In this document: piece by piece, positions 38,061-44,529 of the stretch
Numbering within the stretch: the first letter of the stretch is position 1
Layout: each line of letters starts with the position of its first letter
Assembly: GCA_016870275.1 (NCBI GenBank)
Contig: VGBZ01000018.1
Coordinates: 1 to 46,008, forward strand
Direction of reading: 5' to 3'
Length of the DNA stretch: 46,008 nucleotides
Source of the DNA: Actinomycetota bacterium
Lineage (GTDB): Bacteria; Actinomycetota; Acidimicrobiia; Acidimicrobiales; Microtrichaceae
Notes under the pieces: model-generated
Told to the model about the DNA's origin: nothing
Seen by the model: the letters and a program-made list of their open reading frames with translations, nothing else
Databases searched by the model: none
Program-made: the position numbers and the translations under genes

Positions 38061-39386
38061 ATGGCTGTGGAGTTCGTTGGTGGCCCGGAGCAGGCCGAGT
38101 TCATGGCCCGTGTCCGGGGCTTGGACCCGGGCCAGGTGTTGTTGGTGCCGGTCGATGTCGGCAAGTCCGAAGCGATGGCGATGGTGACCGATCTGCGGGG
38201 TGAGGTCGTGATGTCGCCGTTCAAGTTCGCGTTGACCGCGTCCGGAGCGAAGGTGCTCAGCGACCGGACCGTGAGCGCGTCTGTGTCACGGTCGGCGGCG
38301 TTGTGTCGGGTCGGGGTCGAGACCGCGGGTCACTATCACCGTCCGCTCGTCGAGCATCTCGTCGCTGACCACGTCGAGGTTGTCGAGTTGAATTCCGCCG
38401 CGGTCAAAGCTGCGAGGGGTCAGCAGCTGCGGGCCCGCCAGAAGACCGACGAACGAGACCTCGCTGCGATCGCGGATTTGTTGATCCGTGGCGCAGGCCG
38501 GCCGCCGCAGCAGCGCAGCGCGGCGCTGCTGGAGCAGGCGGCGTGGGTGGGTCACCGGCGCCGCAAGGTCGACATGGGTCGCCGGCTCCGCCAGCAGATC
38601 CACGCGCAGCTCGATCTGGTGTTCCCGGGTCTCGGCGCGTGTTTCGGCGACATCTTCGCCACGAGGTCCGGGCGGATGATCCTCACCGAGTTCTGCAACC
38701 CCGAGCGCGTTGTCCGACTCGGCCCGAATCGCCTCGCCGGTTGCGCCCGGACTCGCGGGATCCGCATGACGGTCGCCAAGTCCGAACTGATCGTTGCGTG
38801 CGCGCGCGACGCGTTGACACCCCAGAGCAGCCAACGCGACCTCGTCGAGCAGCACCTCGCAGCGGACCTGTCCATGTTCCTGACCGTCGAAGGCGAGGTC
38901 CTGCGCTGCGAACGCGAACTCGCCGCGTTGATCGCATCGACTCCCGCCAGAGTGCTGACATCGCTGCCCGGGTTCGGTGTCGTGCGCGCTTCCGCCTATG
39001 GCGCCGCGATCGGGGACCACACCCGGTTCACCGACGCAGACTCCGCCTACGCGTTTGCTGGGCTGTCACCGGCGAGCTACGAATCAGCCGGGCGCGCCCG
39101 CCCCGGGCTCGGCATCACGAAGTCCGGGTCCGTCACGTTGCACCAGGCGATCCTCGAGCTCGGCAAAGGCATGGGCATGCACCAGCCCGACTTCGCCGAC
39201 TATCGGGCCCGGCTCATCAGCCGCGGGAAACCCCGCCCGATCGCCGCGGTCGCCGTTGCACACCGCGCGCACCGCGTCGCGTTCGCGTTGATGCGCGACG
39301 GCGTCGCGTTCGACCCCGCGCACCCGATCCCCACGAGTGCGGGCCGGCCCGTCACGACGTCACAACCGACGCCGGAAACGACGTGA
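38061..39386 (+). CDS. IS110-family DEDD transposase (copy B)
   Basis: 441 aa. Same architecture as copy A: VPVDVGKS, VGVETAGHYH, KTDERDLAAIADL for the DEDD core and LTSLPGFGVVRASAYGAAIG with FAGLSPASYESAG for the C-terminal domain. CAGGAGG ends 7 nt before ATG 38061. The first 60 residues are nearly identical to copy A, the rest diverges more, so the two are separate relatives and not a fresh duplication. Intact. Confidence 0.93.
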   Translation: MAVEFVGGPEQAEFMARVRGLDPGQVLLVPVDVGKSEAMAMVTDLRGEVVMSPFKFALTASGAKVLSDRTVSASVSRSAALCRVGVETAGHYHRPLVEHLVADHVEVVELNSAAVKAARGQQLRARQKTDERDLAAIADLLIRGAGRPPQQRSAALLEQAAWVGHRRRKVDMGRRLRQQIHAQLDLVFPGLGACFGDIFATRSGRMILTEFCNPERVVRLGPNRLAGCARTRGIRMTVAKSELIVACARDALTPQSSQRDLVEQHLAADLSMFLTVEGEVLRCERELAALIASTPARVLTSLPGFGVVRASAYGAAIGDHTRFTDADSAYAFAGLSPASYESAGRARPGLGITKSGSVTLHQAILELGKGMGMHQPDFADYRARLISRGKPRPIAAVAVAHRAHRVAFALMRDGVAFDPAHPIPTSAGRPVTTSQPTPETT

Positions 39387-39741
39387 CCGACCCGCAGCTG
39401 CCACCTTCGCCCATCACCTCATCGAACTCAACCGGCAACGAGGCACACCGCTGAACACAGGTCGCGGACGGGTCCCGGACCGACGTCGAGCGCGCTAGGA
39501 CAGGCCCCCGACTTCCGGGGGTCATGTCGACCTAAGCAAGACGCCGGGACCCACCCCCACAGCGAGCCCGAACACACGCGCCTGGACCAGCCGCCCCCGG
39601 GCAGCCGAGTCCGCGGACATCAGCCAGCGCCGCACGGAACCCCCGACCACCACACCCAGCCCGCCGAGCACCCCGAACCCCGGGCTCCGCCCGAGGACAA
39701 CCCCACGCGCATTTCCTCCAGGAACGAACCCTTGACACGCG
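39387..39741 (+). other. 3' noncoding region of IS copy B
   Basis: 355 nt, no credible ORF; shares the ordered conserved blocks of copy A. The right end contains a consensus-like TTGACA at 39732-39737, ten bases before the CT core. Confidence 0.75.
39463..39625 (+). ncRNA. Candidate bridge RNA (seekRNA) of IS copy B
   Basis: Helix 1 pairs 39470-39476 (GGGTCCC) with 39546-39552 (GGGACCC), the central A-U of copy A being swapped to U-A. The inner hairpin pairs GACAGGCCCCC (39499-39509) with GGGGGTC-a-TGTC (39517-39528), longer than in copy A but with the same bulged A. Helix 3 is GTCCGCGGAC at 39609-39618 (U-A to C-G change), again 57 nt after helix 1. ACACGCGCCTG recurs at 39574-39584. Confidence 0.55.
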
Positions 39742-39773
39742 CTGATGCCGTCGCGGGTCGGGAAGCAGGACGT

Positions 39774-39932
39774 TCAGGACGCCCGGAGGCGGCGGAGCGT
39801 GGCCCGGATCTCCTCGATGAGGGTCTCGCGATCGGGGTTGTCGAGCACCGTGGTGTGGCCGTTCATGGTGAACGTGACCGTGGGCGTGCCCGGATCGATA
39901 CAGAGCATGACCACGTCCGGCGGCGCGGGCAC
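39774..39932 (-). CDS. Small hypothetical protein
   Basis: 52 aa from GTG 39932 (44 aa from ATG 39908). MLCIDPGTPTVTFTMNGH followed by TVLDNPDRETLIEEIRATL reads like a real beta-hairpin plus amphipathic helix and not like antisense noise. No family recognised. It starts opposite the questin-oxidase-like gene and would run toward the palindrome into which the IS elements inserted. Confidence 0.4.
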   Translation of the reverse strand: MPAPPDVVMLCIDPGTPTVTFTMNGHTTVLDNPDRETLIEEIRATLRRLRAS

Positions 39933-41003
39933 ATGGGCCGCCGGGGGCCCGGACGGGGTCGTCGACGCGCCCGACGGTACGGTGAGCGCGTAACCACGGG
40001 CACGCTCGACCGCCTCCTCGACGAGGACCTGACCACCGACCCGGTCACCGCCGGTGGGCTCACGAACCACCGACCGATGACCCTGATCGCCCTCGATGCC
40101 CTGGGCGCCGACGACCGGCGGCTCGAGCAGTTCTCGAAGGGCTACGCCTCGCGGCTCGCACCCCGACGCCCACCGACCGGCACGGCCGTCACCGTCTCCA
40201 CGTTGGGCAGCGCGCTGGGCACGGGCGAGCGCTTCGGCGACCTGGTGGCGTACTTCGGCAAGGAGGTGGACAGCGCCGGGGTCGACGCCACCCTCGGACG
40301 CCACCTCGGCATCCTGCTCGACGGTGTCGGGGGTGCGGCGTTCCACGGCCTCATCCGGCTGGGCTACGCACTCGAACACGGCCGGGATCGCGACGTGGCC
40401 GCCGGGCTGGCCTACCTGGCCGACTCGGCGCAGTTCGTCCAGGTGCCCCCGGTCACCGGTGGCGGCGGGCTCGGCGCAGCCGGACTGCTCGCCGCCCTGC
40501 GCGACCACCCGCGACTGCGCGACCGCACCTTCGGGGCCACGGGCTTCGCCCACTGCTTCGCCGAGGTGGCGGCCGACCCGGACTTCGTCGAGTTGGCCGC
40601 CAGGGTGGAGGTGGACGAGCACTCGCTCGCCGAGCTGGCCCGGCTCACCCACCAGCTGTACCGGGCGACCGGCGACTTCTTCGAGCTCCACACCATGACC
40701 GGCACTCACGCCGCCCGCCTCGTGCTCGCCCGGACCCCGACGTCCGAGCGGGCGGGATCGCTGGTCGCGGCGCTGGTCCGCGCCGTCGGAGCGGCCTACG
40801 TGGTGATCGGCACGCTCGCGGTCGACACGGTCGACGACGGCGCGTCGCCGCCACGCGGCTGGCCCGAGATCTCCGAGGCGCTGGTTGCCTCCGACGACCC
40901 GCACGTCATCAAGCTGGGGTACACGTGCCGCCAGGAGGAGCAGGCATGGAGTGACTCCGGCTATCGGGCGACTGCCGCCGCGGTCGCCGGACTCACCGCT
41001 TGA
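39933..41003 (+). CDS. Questin-oxidase-like (DUF4243) protein
   Basis: 356 aa from ATG 39933. Family-like sequence begins at TLDRLLDEDL (about 22) with TNHRPMTLIALDALGADD, then LGRHLGILLDGVGGAAFHGLIRLGYALEHG, ATGDFFELHTMTGTHAARLVL and near the C-terminus DPHVIKLGYTCRQEE. Fungal members (AflY, questin oxidase) open anthraquinone rings in a Baeyer-Villiger-type step; bacterial ones are uncharacterised. The first 20 residues are Arg/Gly-rich and unlike the family, and no good start codon lies closer, so the 5' end may be mutated or displaced. Confidence 0.75.
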   Translation: MGRRGPGRGRRRARRYGERVTTGTLDRLLDEDLTTDPVTAGGLTNHRPMTLIALDALGADDRRLEQFSKGYASRLAPRRPPTGTAVTVSTLGSALGTGERFGDLVAYFGKEVDSAGVDATLGRHLGILLDGVGGAAFHGLIRLGYALEHGRDRDVAAGLAYLADSAQFVQVPPVTGGGGLGAAGLLAALRDHPRLRDRTFGATGFAHCFAEVAADPDFVELAARVEVDEHSLAELARLTHQLYRATGDFFELHTMTGTHAARLVLARTPTSERAGSLVAALVRAVGAAYVVIGTLAVDTVDDGASPPRGWPEISEALVASDDPHVIKLGYTCRQEEQAWSDSGYRATAAAVAGLTA

Positions 41004-41031
41004 GCCACACGGGTGAGTCGGGCCGGGAGGT

Positions 41032-41136
41032 CTACTCGCCGTGGATCTGCTGGGCGAGGTGGTTCCCGAGTCCGACCTGGTCGATGGGCGTGAGCTGGCT
41101 CCCGAGCCAGTCGGCGTGCGACTCCTCGCCCACAGG
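41032..41136 (-). pseudogene. Bacterioferritin C-terminal remnant
   Basis: The last 34 codons read PVGEESHADWLGSQLTPIDQ and VGLGNHLAQQIHGE then TAG, which matches the C-terminal helix of bacterioferritin (EE-HxD-LE-QL-LI-QIG-NYL pattern, including the conserved Glu and His ligand region). Upstream on the minus strand the frame turns into unrelated Arg/His-rich sequence overlapping mntA. Only about a fifth of a normal 160-aa bfr is left, so it is a deletion remnant. Confidence 0.6.
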
Positions 41137-41199
41137 CAATCGTCGAGCGTTCCATCGGGCTCGATGCCTGCGGTCGTGAGGCTGGACGAGCTCCGACGG

Positions 41200-41205
41200 T
41201 AGGCT
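41200..41205 (+). promoter_or_regulatory. -10 box (TAGGCT) of the mntA-hepT pair, leaderless
   Basis: TAGGCT, 6 nt, GTG 41212. Confidence 0.6.
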
Positions 41206-41211
41206 GAATCC

Positions 41212-41502
41212 GTGGGAGCGCATCGAGCGATCGTCGAATCGAAGCGGGACGAGATCAACGATCTCGTGCGCCAGCACCGTGGTCGGACTGCCTCATTGTT
41301 CGGCTCTGTCGCGAGGGGTGACGACACTCCTGAGAGCGACATCGACTTCCTGGTCGAGTTCGAGCCGGGCAGTTCCCTGTTCGACCTCATGGATCTGCAG
41401 GAAGCGCTTGAGCAGCTACTGGGCGTCTCCGTCGACGTCGTGTCCGTCGGCGGACTCAAGGAGCGCGACGACCACATCCGTCGCGAAGCTGTGCCGATTT
41501 GA
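41212..41502 (+). CDS. mntA: MNT-type nucleotidyltransferase antitoxin
   Basis: 96 aa. Minimal nucleotidyltransferase with GSX10DXD: G31-S32 (LFGSVARGDDTPESDIDFLV), D43 and D45. In studied pairs MntA adds AMP to the HEPN toxin HepT and so silences it. The third Asp is likely D61-D63 region or provided later; I cannot assign it firmly. Leaderless promoter; stop overlaps the toxin TTG by 4 nt, antitoxin first as usual. Confidence 0.9.
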   Translation: MGAHRAIVESKRDEINDLVRQHRGRTASLFGSVARGDDTPESDIDFLVEFEPGSSLFDLMDLQEALEQLLGVSVDVVSVGGLKERDDHIRREAVPI

Positions 41503-41828
41503 GCCGTTCCGACGAGCTGCGGGTCGCCGACGTCCTCGAGGCAGCTGCGCAGCTGGCTGCGCTGGTTGCGGAGGGCCGTGAGGTGTTCGACAGCGACTCG
41601 ACTCGTCAGCGTGCCGCCGAACGGTTGCTCGAGATCATCGGTGAGGCTTCGAACGCCATGTCGAACGAGTTCAAGGGCGAGCACCCTGACGTGGCGTGGC
41701 GGCACGTGGTGAACCTGCGGCACCTCTTGGCGCACCACTACCACCGTGTCGACATGGACCAGATCTGGACGATCGCCACGATCGATGTACCGGCGATGGC
41801 CGAGCAGCTCGCAGACGCTCTCGAGTAG
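41499..41828 (+). CDS. hepT: HEPN-family toxin RNase (HepT-like, DUF86)
   Basis: 109 aa, all-helical. Catalytic RX4HxY motif intact as R74...H79, Y81 in NLRHLLAHHYHRVD. HepT toxins cut RNA (for one, tRNA) and are adenylylated near this motif by MntA; the Tyr is the modified residue. RLLEIIGEASNAMS is the conserved second helix. TTG start within the mntA stop codon, which would keep toxin synthesis below and coupled to the antitoxin. Confidence 0.9.
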   Translation: MSRSDELRVADVLEAAAQLAALVAEGREVFDSDSTRQRAAERLLEIIGEASNAMSNEFKGEHPDVAWRHVVNLRHLLAHHYHRVDMDQIWTIATIDVPAMAEQLADALE

Positions 41829-42002
41829 CAGGCCTCATTGCGCACCGATCCGCTCGAATCGAGATACATCGATGTATGGAGAATGTATGCAGGACTCTGA
41901 CGATCGGCCGGATCTCCCACTACCGCCCGGAAGTGAGATCCCCGGAAACAAGGGGATCGCGGGACCGGGGGCCACCAGCCGGACCCGCCGAAACGGCCGG
42001 AT

Positions 42003-42048
42003 CTCGACTGGGGATCGAGGTCGGGAGTTCGAATCTCCCCAGCCCGAC
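42003..42048 (+). repeat. tRNA-Pro 3' fragment, candidate attachment site attR
   Basis: 42018-42048 repeats the 3' 31 bases of tRNA-Pro with one mismatch, including the complete T-arm and acceptor 3' strand. Before it, CTCGA-CTGGGGA-TCGAG (42003-42019) still folds as an anticodon arm with GGG. No 5' acceptor strand or D-arm is found upstream, so it cannot be a working tRNA. Confidence 0.65.
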
Positions 42049-42099
42049 TCGATCAGGTGGGAATTGAGATTCAACGGTGGTGTCTCTCGCTGGCGCTGG

Positions 42100-42105
42100 T
42101 AGGTT
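42100..42105 (+). promoter_or_regulatory. -10 box (TAGGTT) of the GGDEF-EAL gene, leaderless
   Basis: TAGGTT, 6 nt, GTG 42112. Confidence 0.6.
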
Positions 42106-42111
42106 CCGGTC

Positions 42112-44529
42112 GTGTCCGGAAGCGTGCTCCGGGTGAGCCCGGACCCTCGCAGCCCCAGCGCACCTAGTGCGGTTGCGCTGCGTCTGGCTGTCGTCCTGCT
42201 GGGCTTCGCTGTGATCGTGTGGCAGATCATGGTGGCCACGGGCACGGTGACCCGATTGGTTTTCACCGCCCTGGATGTTCCCAGCCTGATCCTGATCAGT
42301 GTGGTCTTCGCCGCCAGCGTGCTCGTGGCGCTGGCCGCCCCTCCTGACACCAGGCGTGCGTGGATGATCCTCGCAGTGGTGACTCTGAGCGGGGTTGTCG
42401 GCGACGTTGTGCACTCGATGCTCTGCGCACTCGGGTCCGATCCAGTTGTCTCGGTCGCCGACATCGTTTACCTCGCCGGCTATCCGTTTCTCTTGTTCGC
42501 CCTGTGGTGGGTGGCGAGATGCCGAGGCGGTCGGGCTGGCGTTCAGGCGATGTTCGACGGACTTCTCCTGGCTGCGGGTCTGTCCATGTTGGTGTGGGAA
42601 CTCCTGAGATCGACACTCGAACCCACCACCTCAGCTCTCACCTGGGACACCGGCGTCCTGTTGGCCTATCCGCTCCTCGACCTCGCGCTTCTCGGCGCTG
42701 CAGTCGGTGTCGTTCTCTCCTCGCGTCATCTCAGTGCCGTGGTCGTCTGGATCAGTTGCTACCTACTCGCCACGATCGTGGGGGACGTGATCTTCCTGAG
42801 AGAAGCGCTGCTGAACGTCGACGGCGCGCCATGGTCGAGCCTCGTCTACACCGTGGCGTTCATCTGCCTCGGGATGGCTGCCACCTCCAGATCGGCGATG
42901 ACACTGGCGGAACCGTCTGCCGACCCCAGCGAGATCGGCCGAGTCCGCTTCATCCTGCTCGGAGCGTCCCTAGCGGCTCCAGCCATCACTGCGGCCATCA
43001 TCTTGTGGGTGGGGAACGCCGTCGCCGTCCCCGTGCTCCTGATTTCGACCGCTGCGATTGCGTTCCTCGTCTCCTGGAGGGTGGCGGATGCGGTGCGCAG
43101 TGAGCGAGCGACCCGCCGCACGATCGAACGGGCGCATCATGCTCTGTGGGAACAGTCACGACAGGACGCTCTCACCGGTCTCGGGAATCGATCCGCCCTC
43201 CTCGGGGATGTCGAGGGGTACGACGCCTCCGTTGGTGTCCTCTTCGTCGACCTCGATCGCTTCAAGCAGGTCAACGACACCTCAGGTCACGCAGCCGGCG
43301 ACGACGTCCTCTGCGAGGTGACGCGCCGGATGCGGAACACAACCCACTCGAACGAGTCGGTCTATCGACTCAGCGGGGACGAGTTCGTGGTGATCCACCG
43401 CTTTCCACTCGCCGGAATCGATCTGGGGTCGAACGTTCGAGGCGAGCCAACGGTCGGCGCCGCTCCGATCGTCGACCACGCTCAGACCATCTTGAAACGA
43501 GCGGCCCACTTCGTGGAGGTCCTCTCTCGTCCATACTTCCCGAAAGGGATGGAGTGGCACCTGACTGCGAGTATCGGTTGTGCTGTCTCGAAGTGCAACG
43601 GCAGCGTTCCTGAATCTCCCGATGACCTGCTGCAGCGGGCCGACATTGCGATGTACCACGCCAAGCGTGATCGGCCGGGGGCCATCAGGGTGTTCGACGA
43701 CGCCATGCAGCGGGATCTCGATGATGAACATGACATGGAGATCAGCCTGCGGCGAGCAGTGGACGAATCTGCCTACGCGCCAGCGGTTCAACCGATCGTC
43801 AATCTCCACGACGGCTCGATTGTCGGATTCGAGGCTCTCGCCCGCTGGCGCCGTCCCAGCGGCGAAGTGGTTCCCGCCAGCGCCTTCATCGATACGGCCG
43901 AACGAGCGGGTCTGCTTCCGCAGATTCAGGCTCAGGTGATGGACAAAGCACTCGAGTTCCTTCGCGATTGGCAACACAGCAATCCTGATCGACGGGTCGC
44001 CTATCTCACGTTGAATGCCTCTGCGACAGAGATCGTCGAAACCAACTTCATCGAGCGACTGCTCGAGCGGCTCAGCCGGGTCGGTGTCCGACCGGATTCC
44101 ATCGTGGTGGAGTTGACCGAAGGTGCCCTCGTGGCTGCCCCGGATGTCGTCTCAGACCGCTTGAACCATCTCCGTCGACTTGGATTCCGAGTCGCTCTCG
44201 ACGACTTCGGAACTGGATACTCGTCATTGTCTCACCTGCTCGACTTCTCGGTTGACGTGGTGAAGATCGATCGGACCTTCGTCGCCGAACTCAACCCGGC
44301 ACTCGGCTCCACTAGCGTGGTCTCTGCGACGTACCAACTTGCCGAGACGCTCGGTCTGGAAGTGATCGCCGAGGGAGTCGAGACCGCAGAGCAAATCGAG
44401 CTCCTCGTCGAGATCGGGGTCATGCGAGCGCAGGGATTCGGGCTGACCCGACCCCTGCTCGTCGCCGACGCCATGGAACTCCCGATCCGCCTTGATCTCC
44501 CTCGCCGAGTTCAGGCGCCCTCGCCCTGA
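42112..44529 (+). CDS. Membrane-bound GGDEF-EAL cyclic-di-GMP enzyme
   Basis: 805 aa. Residues about 20-335 hold around ten membrane helices, a probable sensor; about 345-510 a GGDEF domain (DALTGLGNRSAL, FVDLDRFKQVND, active site RLSGDEF with S421 in place of the first Gly); about 540-795 an EAL domain with E574 (GFEALARW), LNASATEI, VVELTEGAL, LDDFGTGYSSL, VKIDRTFV and IAEGVETAEQ. The EAL residues for metal and catalysis look complete, so phosphodiesterase activity is likely; SGDEF can still be active in some cyclases. Signal and targets unknown. Its 3' end overlaps the esterase gene by 19 bp. Confidence 0.94.
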   Translation: MSGSVLRVSPDPRSPSAPSAVALRLAVVLLGFAVIVWQIMVATGTVTRLVFTALDVPSLILISVVFAASVLVALAAPPDTRRAWMILAVVTLSGVVGDVVHSMLCALGSDPVVSVADIVYLAGYPFLLFALWWVARCRGGRAGVQAMFDGLLLAAGLSMLVWELLRSTLEPTTSALTWDTGVLLAYPLLDLALLGAAVGVVLSSRHLSAVVVWISCYLLATIVGDVIFLREALLNVDGAPWSSLVYTVAFICLGMAATSRSAMTLAEPSADPSEIGRVRFILLGASLAAPAITAAIILWVGNAVAVPVLLISTAAIAFLVSWRVADAVRSERATRRTIERAHHALWEQSRQDALTGLGNRSALLGDVEGYDASVGVLFVDLDRFKQVNDTSGHAAGDDVLCEVTRRMRNTTHSNESVYRLSGDEFVVIHRFPLAGIDLGSNVRGEPTVGAAPIVDHAQTILKRAAHFVEVLSRPYFPKGMEWHLTASIGCAVSKCNGSVPESPDDLLQRADIAMYHAKRDRPGAIRVFDDAMQRDLDDEHDMEISLRRAVDESAYAPAVQPIVNLHDGSIVGFEALARWRRPSGEVVPASAFIDTAERAGLLPQIQAQVMDKALEFLRDWQHSNPDRRVAYLTLNASATEIVETNFIERLLERLSRVGVRPDSIVVELTEGALVAAPDVVSDRLNHLRRLGFRVALDDFGTGYSSLSHLLDFSVDVVKIDRTFVAELNPALGSTSVVSATYQLAETLGLEVIAEGVETAEQIELLVEIGVMRAQGFGLTRPLLVADAMELPIRLDLPRRVQAPSP

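Larger units (their letters stand above)
37974..39741 (+). mobile_element. IS110/IS1111-type insertion sequence, copy B
   Basis: About 1768 bp, head-to-tail after copy A with the CT core shared. Left end CTGATACAAGGCACAGGG, right end CCTTGACACGCG then CT (39742-39743) and the target flank GATGCCGTCGCGGG. 87-nt left end and 355-nt noncoding right end, like copy A. Confidence 0.8.
35029..42048. mobile_element. Candidate tRNA-Pro-integrated island, about 7 kb (no integrase)
   Basis: Bounded by the 31-bp tRNA-Pro 3' end repeats. It holds accessory genes typical of islands: two insertion sequences, a toxin-antitoxin pair, an acetyltransferase, a questin-oxidase-like gene and a truncated bacterioferritin. 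No integrase gene is visible inside, so it would be a decayed or trans-mobilised element. A partial tRNA duplication is the alternative. Confidence 0.45.
41829..42111. other. Intergenic region with palindrome and tRNA fragment
   Basis: 283 nt without a credible gene. It contains a perfect 14-bp A+T-rich palindrome (ATACATCGATGTAT, 41864-41877), a GATCCCCGGAAACAAGGGGATC hairpin-like inverted repeat near 41938-41959 and the tRNA-Pro 3' fragment. Confidence 0.6.

Noticed and set aside
39774-41744. 656-codon open frame on the minus strand
   Set aside because: It is antisense to the questin-oxidase-like and mntA-hepT genes and has no domain; only its last 44-52 codons look protein-like and are listed separately.
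41941-42000. Inverted repeats here as ends of an IS or MITE
   Set aside because: No matching partner, no target duplication and no transposase nearby except the distant IS110 copies, which do not use inverted-repeat ends.
42003-42048. A second functional tRNA-Pro gene
   Set aside because: The acceptor 5' strand and D-arm are missing upstream; only the anticodon arm, T-arm and acceptor 3' strand remain.
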